In this document: positions 32,341 to 42,578 of the stretch, in pieces | Layout: each line of letters opens with the position of its first letter | Position numbering within the stretch: the first letter of the stretch is position 1 | Position numbers and translations under genes: made by a program | NCBI GenBank assembly: GCA_014904845.1 | Contig: MU119582.1 | Span: 1-42,578, forward strand | DNA from: Acephala macrosclerotiorum | Taxonomy: Eukaryota; Ascomycota; Leotiomycetes; Helotiales; Mollisiaceae | DNA: 42,578 nt | Direction: 5' to 3' | Notes under the pieces: model-generated | What the model saw: only the letters and a program-made list of their open reading frames with translations | Database searches by the model: none | Told to the model about the DNA's origin: nothing

Positions 32341-34905
32341 TTATATTGTAATATTTATTTTCGTTAAAAATTTATATACGTTCTCATATAAAAAAAAAAA
32401 CTTTATTTCAAATTATAAAAATTTATAATTTAATTTATTTTTACAATTAAAATTTTTTTTTACGTTTTATATTTTTTAATTGTTTTGTTTTTTCGATAAT
32501 AATTCGAATTTTCTATTTTTTAATTTAATATATTTCAATGATATTTCGTAATCGATTTTTTTTTTTATATTTTTAATATTATAAAATTGAAATTTTTCGT
32601 TCGAAAATTTAATATAATTTAAAAATATTTTATAATATTGTTTAAATTTTATTATATTGATAATAATTTTAATAATTAATTTAATTTTCGTATTATTTTT
32701 TAATTTTTTTTTTTTTTAAATTTATTATTAAAATTTTTTTTTTTATTAAAATGAATTTTTTTTTTTCGATATTTTAATTTTTATATTTTATTAATCGATT
32801 TTATAATACGTCGTCGAAAATATTATAATTGCTCGTAATAAATTTCAATTAATATATTATATACGTTTTAATTATATTTATACGATTTTAATCGATATTA
32901 ATTTATATTATATTATATATATTCTCGTTATTGATTTTATAAAATATTTTACGAAATTAAACGAAGTTTATATTAAAATTTACTATATTAAATTTTTAAA
33001 TTACTATTTTTTTAACGTTTAATAAAATCGATTACGTATTTATAATTTTTATATTTTAAATTTTCGTATTATATAATATAATTATATTATTCTTTTTTAT
33101 AATCGTAATATTTTTTATTCGTTTTAATAATATTATATAATTTTTATTTTATATTTAAAATTTAAAATTTTTTTCGTTTAATATTATATTGATTTTTTTA
33201 TTTAATATTAAAAATATTTTATTATTATTAAATTAAAAACTTTTAAAATTATTATATTAATTTTCGATTTTTTTATAATATAATTATTATTATTATTTTT
33301 ATACGTTTTTTTTATTATTAAAATTAATAAATTATTTTTTTATTATTTTTTTTTAAATTTCAATTTACGAGTTTTTTTTTAATTATTAAAAAAACAACGA
33401 TCGAATTTTTATTTCTTAGTTTTAAATAAAATATTATTATTAATACGTCGTTTTAATTTTTCGATATATTTCGCGAATAAATTTAATTATATAAAATTTT
33501 TTATTATTGATTTATTAATATTAATATATCGTTTTTTGTTTTTTATATTTTTTTAAATTTATTATAACGAGATTGTTTATTTTATAATATTTTAAATTAA
33601 ATCATTTAATAAAATTTAAAATTCATTAAAATAAATATATAATAATACGTTTTTTTTTTTTACGTTTTTTTAAACTCGTTATTAAATCGCGATTTTTAAT
33701 TTATTTTTATAAATAATATTTAAATCGTTTTTTTTTAACAATAAAATTATTTATTTATTTCCGTTTAATAAAATTATTATTACGAATATAATAAAATAAA
33801 TTTTTATTATTATTATTACGATTTTTATTTTTTACGTTTTTTTGTCGTTTTTTTTTTATTAATTTTATTATTAATAAAAAATATCGAATTAAAAAAATAT
33901 ACGAAATTAATTATATAATAATAATATAATAAATTCTTTATATATTATAAAAAAATAAAAATAAAAATATATTAATTTTTTAATTATTATTTAAATTTAA
34001 AAAAAAACGATTTTATTGTTTTAATTATATTATAAACGTATTTTAATTTTATTAATATTATAAATTAATAATTTTATTAATTATATTTCGTAATTATTAA
34101 TAATTAATTTCACGTTATTAAATAATTTTATTAAATATTTAATATTATTTTTTTAATTATATTAAATAATACGTTTATTAATAATATAATCGAATTTTTA
34201 ATTTTTTTAGTTTTTATTATTATTTTTAACGTTTTTAATCGATTTTTAATTTTCGATTTTTTTACGATTATACGAGTTTTTTTTTTAGTATTAAATTTAA
34301 ATAAATTATTAAAATAATTTTATAAATTTTTTAATAAAATAAAAAATCGAATTCGTATACGAATTTATCGATTTTACGTATAATTTTAAATAAACGTATA
34401 TATTATTTTAATATTTTTTTATTTAGTTTTTTTAATAAATTATAATTTTTATATAATTATAAATATATATAATTATTTACGTTTATTATAATTAGTTTAT
34501 ATTTTATATTATTAACGAATTTTATTACAATTTTTATATTACGTTATTTAATTTTTTTAATAATTTTTAATACGTTTTTTATAAAAATATTATCGAATAA
34601 TATTATAAAGTTTATTATAAATTTAAATTCGATAATAATTTTATTAAATGTACAATTTATTAACGTTATAAAAACGTTATTAAAGTTTATTAAAAAAAAA
34701 TATTATTTTAAATTATAAATTATTGAAATATATAAAAACGTAAAATCGAATATTGATTTTAATTATTTAATTTTTTTTTTAATACGTTATTAATTTAAAA
34801 ATATTATATTATCGATATTAAAAACTTTTTTTTAAAACTCGAAAATAAATTTAATATTACGATTTAAAATTATTTATTTAAAAATACTTTAATTTAATAA
34901 TAATT
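32341..34905. repeat. RIP-degraded repeat, CpG retained
   Basis: AT-rich with C and G confined mostly to ACG, TCG and GCG contexts, and no ORF. It ends at the 5-bp target duplication of the copia element. I could not identify the original element; T-rich runs on the plus strand hint at a minus-strand orientation. Confidence 0.7.
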
Positions 34906-34910
34906 ATATT

Positions 34911-35139
34911 TGTCGATTTAATTATATAATCGTTTAAACGATCGATTAAATAATTCGAACTATGATTTCTATTGCCTTTGATAATAATTGTTTTAATATT
35001 TACTTTTTAATTTTACGTTTACTTTATTTAATTATATAAATAAATAAATACTTTTTCTAAAAAAAAAAACACAAAATTGAATTATTAATATTAAATTAAA
35101 ATTTTAGTATTTCGTAATTTGTTTTTAAACGTTTTAATA
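34911..35139 (+). repeat. 5' LTR of the copia element
   Basis: 229 bp. It contains a perfect 14-bp palindrome ATCGTTTAAACGAT at 34929-34942 and an A-rich run near 35060. It aligns along its length with 40947-41175 and 41857-42086. Confidence 0.88.
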
Positions 35140-36099
35140 CTAATTAATAATTGAATTTGTTCGATTATAAAATAATAAAATTATTTACAAAGAAATAATA
35201 ATTGAATAAAATCGATCGAATAAAAAAATTCAAATTGTATATAATTTATTGGTTCAATTAAACGTAAAAGAAAATAATTTTTGTTTGTATTAAAAAAAAT
35301 TATTAGATTTTCAAAGAATATTGCGATTTTACGTTTGTTTTATTTTTTCTCGATTTGAAACTAGTTAATTTTTTATTTTACGTTTTATCGCGTATTAACA
35401 ACGAGTATTTTATTGTAATTTATTAAATAATACCAAAAAAAAAAAACAATTTTTACGAGTTCAATATAAAAATTTATCGAATTAATATGTTTATTAAGTA
35501 TAATACGATTCGATAAAATGTTTTTCGAGAGTACGATTATATTTTTTCAAAGTACAATTTTGATTAAAAAAAACTTATTACTTTTTTTATTTTTTGATTC
35601 GATATAATATATATTAAAATGAATATAAAATTTTAAAGCGAGAAATAATCGAGATTATAAATTATAAATAGAATATAAAAAAATATTTTTAGAATAAATA
35701 AAAAAAATGTTTAAAAAGAAAATAAATAAAAATACAAAAAGAAAATTACATAAAATTTTATAAATAAACGAAATATAAATATCGAAAAAACGATTTATTA
35801 AAATTTTAAAAATATTAATAAACATCGCAAATAAAAAAAACAATTAAAATAATCGCATAAAAAAATTATAAAAATAAATTTAATAAAAAACTTTAATTTA
35901 TAGAAAAATATAATCGATTTAAAAATAAAGTAAATTTGAAAATTAAAGTTTTTTATTATTTTTATTAAAAAAATTAAAAAAATAATATTAATATTTTTTA
36001 ATTTTTTTTTTAATTATTAAAATTTGTTATAAAACTTTTTATAAAATAAATAACGTTATTCGAACGTACGATATTTTAAAAACAATTTTAAAAGTACAA

Positions 36100-36950
36100 T
36101 AGAATATTGTTATTAAATTTGTTATCAAAGAATAAAAACTCGAAATAAAATTTATCGTTTTTATTATTATTAAAAGTTGAAAAATTGTTAAAAAATTTTA
36201 ATCGATTAATATATAATTTCGATCGCGAGAATCAAATAATATTTAATTTTGATAAAAAATTAATTATTTTTATGAAAATTTACGATAATAAATTTAAATA
36301 TTATAAAAAAAAAAATTTATTAAATATATTTATATAAATATTTAAAGATTTATATTCGAAAATAAACGTTAAACTCGAGAATTATTGTAATACGTTTTCG
36401 ATTATATTTATTAATGAAATTAATAAGTTTTATTATTAGAAGTTTACTAAAAAAAATTTGTTTTTCGATAAAATAATTAAAATTATAAAGTCGAATTTCG
36501 AGATTAAAAAATATCGAAATAAAATACTCAATTAATAAAATACGATTATATTCGCGTTAATTCGAATATAAAATTTAAATAAAACGATTTTCGAATACTT
36601 TGAAATATTACGTTAAAAACTGATTTAAAAATAATTTAATTTACACTTAAATATACGAATAAAAACTACTATATAAAACAAGTTTTATTACGTTTATTGA
36701 AATATATTAAAGTATTATTAAATACTTTTTCGATTTTTATCGAATTTTTAAACGATATATAAAAACGTTTATAATACGATTTTATTTTAAATAAAAGTAA
36801 AAACAATTTTTAAAATTTTTATAATCGAAAAAAAAAAGTTTATCGAAATATAATCGAATTATATTTCGTAAATTATAAATATTACGATAAAAATACTCAA
36901 TATAACGATCGAATTAATTATAAGAAATCGATAATATATTAAAACGAAAA
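36100..36950 (+). pseudogene. Decayed gag region of the copia element
   Basis: Broken frames give Lys/Asn/Tyr-rich helical pieces. Around 36874-36925 a Y-x2-Y pattern (codons TAT and TAC, each one C/G-to-T/A step from Cys) suggests a mutated CX2C zinc knuckle, followed by a basic Lys-rich stretch. The position after the 5' LTR and before pol is right for gag. The evidence is positional more than sequence-based. Confidence 0.4.
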
Positions 36951-39599
36951 AAAATACTTTATTTGTAAAAATTTAAATTGTTAAAATATTCGCTATATAC
37001 TAGAAAAAAAAAAAAAAACGTACGACGATTTTAAAAAATCGAAATCGTTCGATAAAAATAAAATAATTTAATTTGTAATTGAATTCGAAAAATTAAATTT
37101 CAATATTATTAAAAAATACGAACAATTCGTCGTTGAATTTGTCAAAAAAAGAAATTTATACGAAAACGATATTACGCGAGCGATTAATTATTTTATAATA
37201 TTTTATAGTACGATTAATAAATTTAAAATTATCGAATTATTCGATTATTAATTAATTTATTATACGATATTAAATATTGTAATATAATCGAAATTATTTT
37301 CAATATTTATTAATATAAAAATGTATTTAATAAATCGTTACGCATTAAACGTTTTTATAAGTATTATAATCGATATTAGTATCGTTTAACGATCGATTGT
37401 TAATAAAAATTAGTATTTAATTTTTTAATAAATTCGAAATATTAAATTGAATAAATTTAAAATTGAAAAAATAATAATTAAATTTAAAATCAATAAAATT
37501 TTATTTCTTAAAATTATTGATATTAATATACTAATTAAACGTATTATATTTTACGTAGTTTTAATAAACGTATTTTTTTTATTGTATTTTTAAAATATAA
37601 ACAAATTACAAATTAAATTCAATAATTTTAATAATATATTTATTTAAAATAAACGATATATATTTATTATTAAAGTATTTAAATATTTTTAAATATTATT
37701 TAATTTACTCAAAAATTTGATTTATAGTAATTATAAAATTTTTATAACAAAAATCGATTTTATTATTTATTATTTAATTAAAACGAAATTCAAATAATTA
37801 TATAAGTATTTTAAATATTTATTAATCGTTAAATTCGCGCGAATATTAAAACGTAAAAAATATTTTACGAATTTCAAAAAAATTAAAAAAATAATAAGAT
37901 TTTATTAATAATACTAAATAAATAATAAATTTTTTAATCGTTTTAAATTTATATTATACAACGATTATAATTTTAATTATTTCGTTTATTTAAACGTATT
38001 ATAAATCGATAGAAAATTAGTATTTTAAATCGTAAACGAAATTATAATATTTTAAATCGCGAAATTCTTTGTAAATATATTAATAAAAAAAATATAAAAC
38101 GTTTTTCGAGCGTATTAAATCAACGTTTATTTTAAACTATTAATATTTGTTATTTATAATTTTAAAACGAATTTCAATTCTAAAAAATTTTATAATAATA
38201 CTAAAAATATAAATATTGATTTGAAAATTATATTAATAAAAATTTATAATTCGATTAATTTAATAAAAAAATATTACGTTTTATTGAAACGTATATATAA
38301 TATATTATTTTAAAAAAATTTCGATTTACAAAAAAAAAAGCGATTTTAAATAATAATTAAAGTAATTAATAATACAATAAAATTGAACAATATTATTTTT
38401 ATATTTTTTGTTTTTAACGTTTATTTTCGAATATTACAATAGAACGCGTTTATAGTATTAATTGTTATTAGAATTAAAATAGTAAAAAGTATAATAATCG
38501 CGATTCGAGAATATTATATTATTTATCAAATTAACGACGTTTTACGAATAAGAAATAATTTATAAAATTATTATTTGATCGATTTATTTTTAAATTCAAA
38601 CGTACTTATTTAAAAAAAAAACAAAAAATGAAAAAAATTGTATATATTTTTAGTAATAAATAAAAAAATATATTAATTACAATTATCAAATAAATTAAAA
38701 ATTTTTTATAATATTATAATAAAATTATTCTATTAAAATTTCAAATAATTTAAAAAATAATCAAAAGATTATTTATTAAAAAAAAACTTATCAAAAAATC
38801 TAAACTCAAAATCAAACTTTTTTAAAAAAAAATTCGAAAATAAAAAAAACATATTTAATTTACTTCGCTCAATCGAAAAAATTCTATATATTTCAAAAAA
38901 AAATTTATATTTATTTCAAATTACAATAAAAATTTCTTTTTACGTTTTTAATTTCGATGAATATATTTATATAACAATTTATATAAATATAAAAACTTTT
39001 AAAATTTATTTAATCGAAAAAAAAACTAAAAATAAACAATTGTTTATAAATTTTTATACAAAAAAAATTATTATTACTTTAAACGATTTATTTACAATTT
39101 TTCGTAAAAAAAAAATTAATAAATTAATCGCGAAAAAAGTTTTTAAATTGATTTTTAATAATTCGAAAAAAATTAATAATTAACGAATTTTCGATTTAAG
39201 ACTAATAAATGAAATCAAAAATATAAAAACGATAATTTTATACAAAAAATCTCGTTTTGTGATTTAAATATTTAATAATAAAAACAAAAAAACAATATTG
39301 ATTCAATTTTCGATTATTTAATATATTAATCAACGAATTATTATTATTTTATTTTTATTTTTCAAATTCAAAAAAATCAATTTTTATTTGAGAAATATTA
39401 TTCAAATATACGTATAATTAACAATTTTATTAATACGTATTATTTTCGTTAAATTTTCGAAAGAAATAACGAATAAATTTTTATCGAACATTGTTTTCAA
39501 AGTAATTAAATTTTTTTACGAAATCTTAAAAATAGAAATATACTAATATAAAACGTATAATATTTACTATAAAAACAAATTCTCAATAAAATTTTCAAT

Positions 39600-40620
39600 T
39601 TTCGATTTTTGTTTACTTATTACAAAAAGTAATTATACTTTATTCGAGATAATCGATATACAAATTAACGATATACTTATTTTAAAAGATTAAACTTTTA
39701 TAAAATTAAAAAATTTTAAACTGTAAAAAATCAAATTACTAATTAAATTTACAAAGTTCTTTACGTCGAATACTTTTTTACTATTTAACGAATGTAAATT
39801 AATAATAGATGAAATTGGAAATAAAATTGTATTTTCATAAAAAGAATAGAGTAAACGTTTAAATTTAATTGATTCGAAATCAAATTTCTATAAATAGACG
39901 TATTTCGAGCAATGTACTCGAGGAGTATATATTAATTCTATTTACTAATCGGAAACTGCGTACGATATATCGACGGCAATTCAATATCAATATCTCGAAA
40001 AAAAGCAAATTGTAACATTGAATAAATGGTTACAATAGTAGATGAATAATTTCGATCGTAGACTTCGATTTCTTTGTTTGGATTTACATTTAACGAAATT
40101 TTTCGTCTTTGTAAACGGTTCTTTTGCTATAAATAAAGATTTTAATTCGTAGATCGAGTATATTGTCGTTTTTAGTAATAAGACTTATAACAATAAACAA
40201 TTCGATTTGCAAAGCAATTTACTTTACTAAAGTTCAATAAAATGCAAAAAAATTACTCGTACTATTTTAACTTTTAAACTATACGTAATAATAATAGAAA
40301 TCGATATAAAAATCTCGATTTTTATTACTTTTGATTTTATTATAAAACGATTTAAATTAAATCCAATTCTCGTAATTATTTGCATTGATATTTTTTTTTT
40401 TTACAAGTATATAATTAAGTTTAATACTATTAAAAAAAAGCGTTTTATAATCGATATTATAATTATTAAAAATAGTAATTTAATTAATATTATAATCAAG
40501 TTTAATACTAATAAAATATTTAAATCGCTTATTAGTATTAATCGTTTTAATATCAAAGTATAAAAATGGATACAACGTTTCGAAGTTTAGAAATTAATCG
40601 ACGAAAGCGAGAATAATAAA
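39600..40620 (+). pseudogene. Copia reverse transcriptase/RNase H remnant
   Basis: Near 39645-39690 the translation IIDIQINDILIL matches the polymerase active-site block of fungal copia elements (QxDDxLIL) with the first Asp read as Asn. Further on are NLIDSKSNFYK, EQCTRGVYINSIY, SETAYDIS, LRFLCLDLHLTKFFVFVNGS followed by FAINKD (RNase H core, catalytic Asp to Asn), SSIKCKKITRTIL, and ICIDIFFFYK. In-frame stops include TAG after NFYK and TAA before SETAYD, both C-to-T at a Gln-type codon. This part is visibly less mutated than the rest of the element. Not functional. Confidence 0.88.
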
Positions 40621-40946
40621 AAAAACAGTCATTGAAAAAAATAGTATTAAAAAAAGAGACGTGTAATTATTATTTTAGTATTTTTAGTATTTTTCGATAT
40701 TTTCAATATTTTCGAGAGTAGAGTTTTCGATTGATTCAAAGATTATAAATATTGAGTTTAAAAATTTTTTTTTAAATTTAATTTGATCGATCAAATATTA
40801 CAATACGTAATAGCGATTAGTTCACGATTAGATTTCTTTTTAGTATTTGATAGCGAAATAACGCGTTAATAATCGCAGTAGTACTTTCTTTTGTATTTGA
40901 TTTACGAGTTAAAAAGAGCGTTTTTTTCCAAAAAAAGAATTACTAG

Positions 40947-41175
40947 TATCGATTCAATTATATGATCGCTTAAACGATCGATTAAATAATTCGAGTTATG
41001 ATTTTTATTACTCTTAGTAATAATTGCTTTAATGTCTATTTTTTAATTTTACGTTTATTCTATTTAATTATATAAATAAATAGATGTTCCTTTTAAAAAA
41101 AAACAAACAAAATTGAATTATTGATACTAGATTAAAATTTTAATATTTCGTGATTTGTTTTCGAACGTTTTAACA
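40947..41175 (+). repeat. 3' LTR of the copia element
   Basis: 229 bp, same length as the 5' LTR. It keeps the terminal CA (TTTTAACA) where the 5' copy reads TTTTAATA, and several C residues that are T in the 5' copy. Followed by the ATATT duplication. Confidence 0.88.
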
Positions 41176-41180
41176 ATATT

Positions 41181-41856
41181 ATAATATAAATACGAATTTA
41201 ATTTTTTATAATATATTTCGTATATTTAAAAATAAATAAAGTTTTTTTATTATATTTATATATTTGTATTATAAATATATTAAATTAATTAAAATTTTCG
41301 AATTTTTATAAATTAATAATAAAAATTATTAATAATATAATAATATAAAAAATTTGAAAAAAATATTCGAATAAATTAAAACTTATCGTATAAATGATTT
41401 TTTTATACTGTTTTATAAATAGATTTAATAATAATTAATATAGTTTTTTAATTTTTTTAAATTAAAAAATATAAAATTATTCGAATTTATAAAACGTATA
41501 TTTTATTTCGAAATAATATTTAATATTGTAAATTTATTCGATTATTTTTTTTATTATTATATTAAAAATATATAATTTATAAATCGAATTAACAATATAA
41601 AATAATAATTCGATTTTAATTTAAATTTTTTTTTTTTAAAAATATAATTTAAAATAATTTTATTTTTCAATAAATCGAATAAAATAAAAATTTTAAAGAA
41701 TTTTTTATTAAATTATAAATTTTTAACGATTTTAATTTTTATATTATTAATTATAACGATTTTTATTAATAAAAAAACATTATCGAATTCGTTATTTTTT
41801 AAAACGTCGAAAAACTTAATTATATTGAAATATAATAATACGTTTAAAACGATATT
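41181..41856. repeat. RIP-degraded spacer between two copia copies
   Basis: AT-rich with CpG retained and no ORF. Unidentified. Confidence 0.6.
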
Positions 41857-42578
41857 TATCGATTTAATTAAATAATCATTTAAACAATTAATTAAATAAT
41901 TCGAATTATAATTTTAATTATTTTTAATAATAATTATTCTAGTATTTATTTTTTAATTTTACTTTTATTTTATTTAATTATATAAACAAATAAATACTCT
42001 CTCTAAAAAAAAAGCAAATAAAATAAAATTATTAATATTAAATTAAAATTTTAATATTTTATAATTTATTTTTAAACGTATTAATATTAATCAATAATTA
42101 ATATCGTTCAATTATAAAATAATAAAATTATTTATAAAAAAATATTTAATAAATTGTATTTATATAAAATTTTTTTAAATTATATTAAAAAAAAAGAAAC
42201 AATTCTTTTAAATTTTCAAAAAAATAAAATATCGAAAATTTAAAACGTTTTTATAATCAATTTTATTTTATTTAATTTTACGTTTTATCGTGTATTAATA
42301 GCGAATATTTAATTATAATTCGCTCGTTATTATTAAAATAATTTTTCGAGTATTTTACAAAATTCGAAAAACTTTTTTAAAAAATTTTAAATACAATACA
42401 AAACTCGAAATTATACGAAATTTAATAATTATTTTACGAAAAATCGTATTACGATATTTATTAAATTTAATTTATTATAATAAAATACTTTTTATAAATA
42501 AAATAAATTTTAATTAAAATACGATTTTTATTATAAAAAAAATCGAAATCAAAAAACGAAAAATTAAATTAAAAAAAA
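41857..42578 (+). mobile_element. Second copy of the copia element, 5' end only
   Basis: An LTR (41857-42086, about 230 bp) aligns with the two LTRs of the 34911-41175 element. Homology continues past the LTR into internal sequence: TTTTACGTTTTATCG(T/C)GTATTAA near 42277-42300 matches about 35378-35400. This is therefore the start of a full copy cut by the window end, not a solo LTR. It is more heavily mutated: the palindrome near its 5' end has lost its CpG. Confidence 0.82.

Larger units (their letters stand above)
34911..41175 (+). mobile_element. RIP-inactivated copia LTR retrotransposon
   Basis: 6265 bp bounded by direct repeats of 229 bp each, which begin T(G/A)TCGATT and end TTTTAA(C/T)A. 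It is flanked by a perfect 5-bp duplication ATATT (34906-34910 and 41176-41180). Differences between the two LTRs are nearly all transitions, as RIP predicts. The interior holds decayed gag-like sequence (about 36100-36950) and, near the 3' end, clear copia reverse transcriptase and RNase H remnants in the plus orientation. All frames contain stops. Confidence 0.9.

Noticed and set aside
35655..35843. Minus-strand Phe/Ile-rich 62-codon frame in the copia element
   Set aside because: An artefact of A/T-only codons in RIPed DNA; the element is plus-oriented.

Overview
The window looks like a filamentous ascomycete (Pezizomycotina) nuclear contig with a sharply two-part composition. A gene island of ordinary composition, about 6.8-31.0 kb, sits between two extremely AT-rich blocks (about 1-6.5 kb and 31.0-42.6 kb). 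The evidence for a fungus is 50-70 nt spliceosomal introns with GTAAGT/GTATGT-type donors, a Zn2Cys6 regulator, an HSP9/12 protein, 2EXR-family proteins, a Dbf2/Sid2-type NDR kinase and Fot1/pogo and copia elements. The AT-rich blocks carry the hallmark of repeat-induced point mutation (RIP): almost all surviving C and G sit in CpG dinucleotides, and no long open frames remain. I cannot name the genus.

Left side: a RIP-degraded repeat (1-6.5 kb) grades into a much less mutated retroelement 3' end (Asn/Gly-rich ORF tail, polypurine tract, LTR start at 6862). It abuts the C-terminal remnant of an aminoglycoside-phosphotransferase-like gene. A small first exon (7797) is cut off by a second AT-rich patch (8.0-8.6 kb).

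Island: a five-exon multipass membrane protein (9264-10934, minus); a four-exon Ser/Thr- and Cys-rich single-pass membrane protein (12148-13032, plus) whose stop codon is formed by a Fot1/pogo transposon (13032-14868, 51-bp terminal inverted repeats, TA target duplication); a truncated MFS drug-transporter pseudogene (about 16200-17261, minus); a five-exon Zn2Cys6 transcription factor (17783-20307, minus); a 2EXR-family pseudogene (20809-21875, minus); an intact Dbf2/Sid2 kinase (22400-24595, minus); an HSP9/12 stress protein (26548-27029, plus); a BTB-domain remnant (28347-28699, minus); and an intact single-exon 2EXR gene (29902-30648, minus).

Right side: an almost pure A/T stretch (31.0-32.3 kb), a CpG-retaining RIP block (32.3-34.9 kb), then a complete but RIP-killed copia LTR retrotransposon (34911-41175, 229-bp LTRs, ATATT target duplication). 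A second copy of the same family starts at 41857 and runs off the window.

How the parts relate: the only clear housekeeping gene is the NDR kinase, with the stress gene HSP9/12 divergent from it. The membrane proteins, MFS remnant and Zn2Cys6 regulator are accessory-type genes, and several show decay that includes C:G-to-T:A nonsense changes. The overall picture is accessory genes eroding beside RIPed transposons. I found no convincing new multi-gene system.
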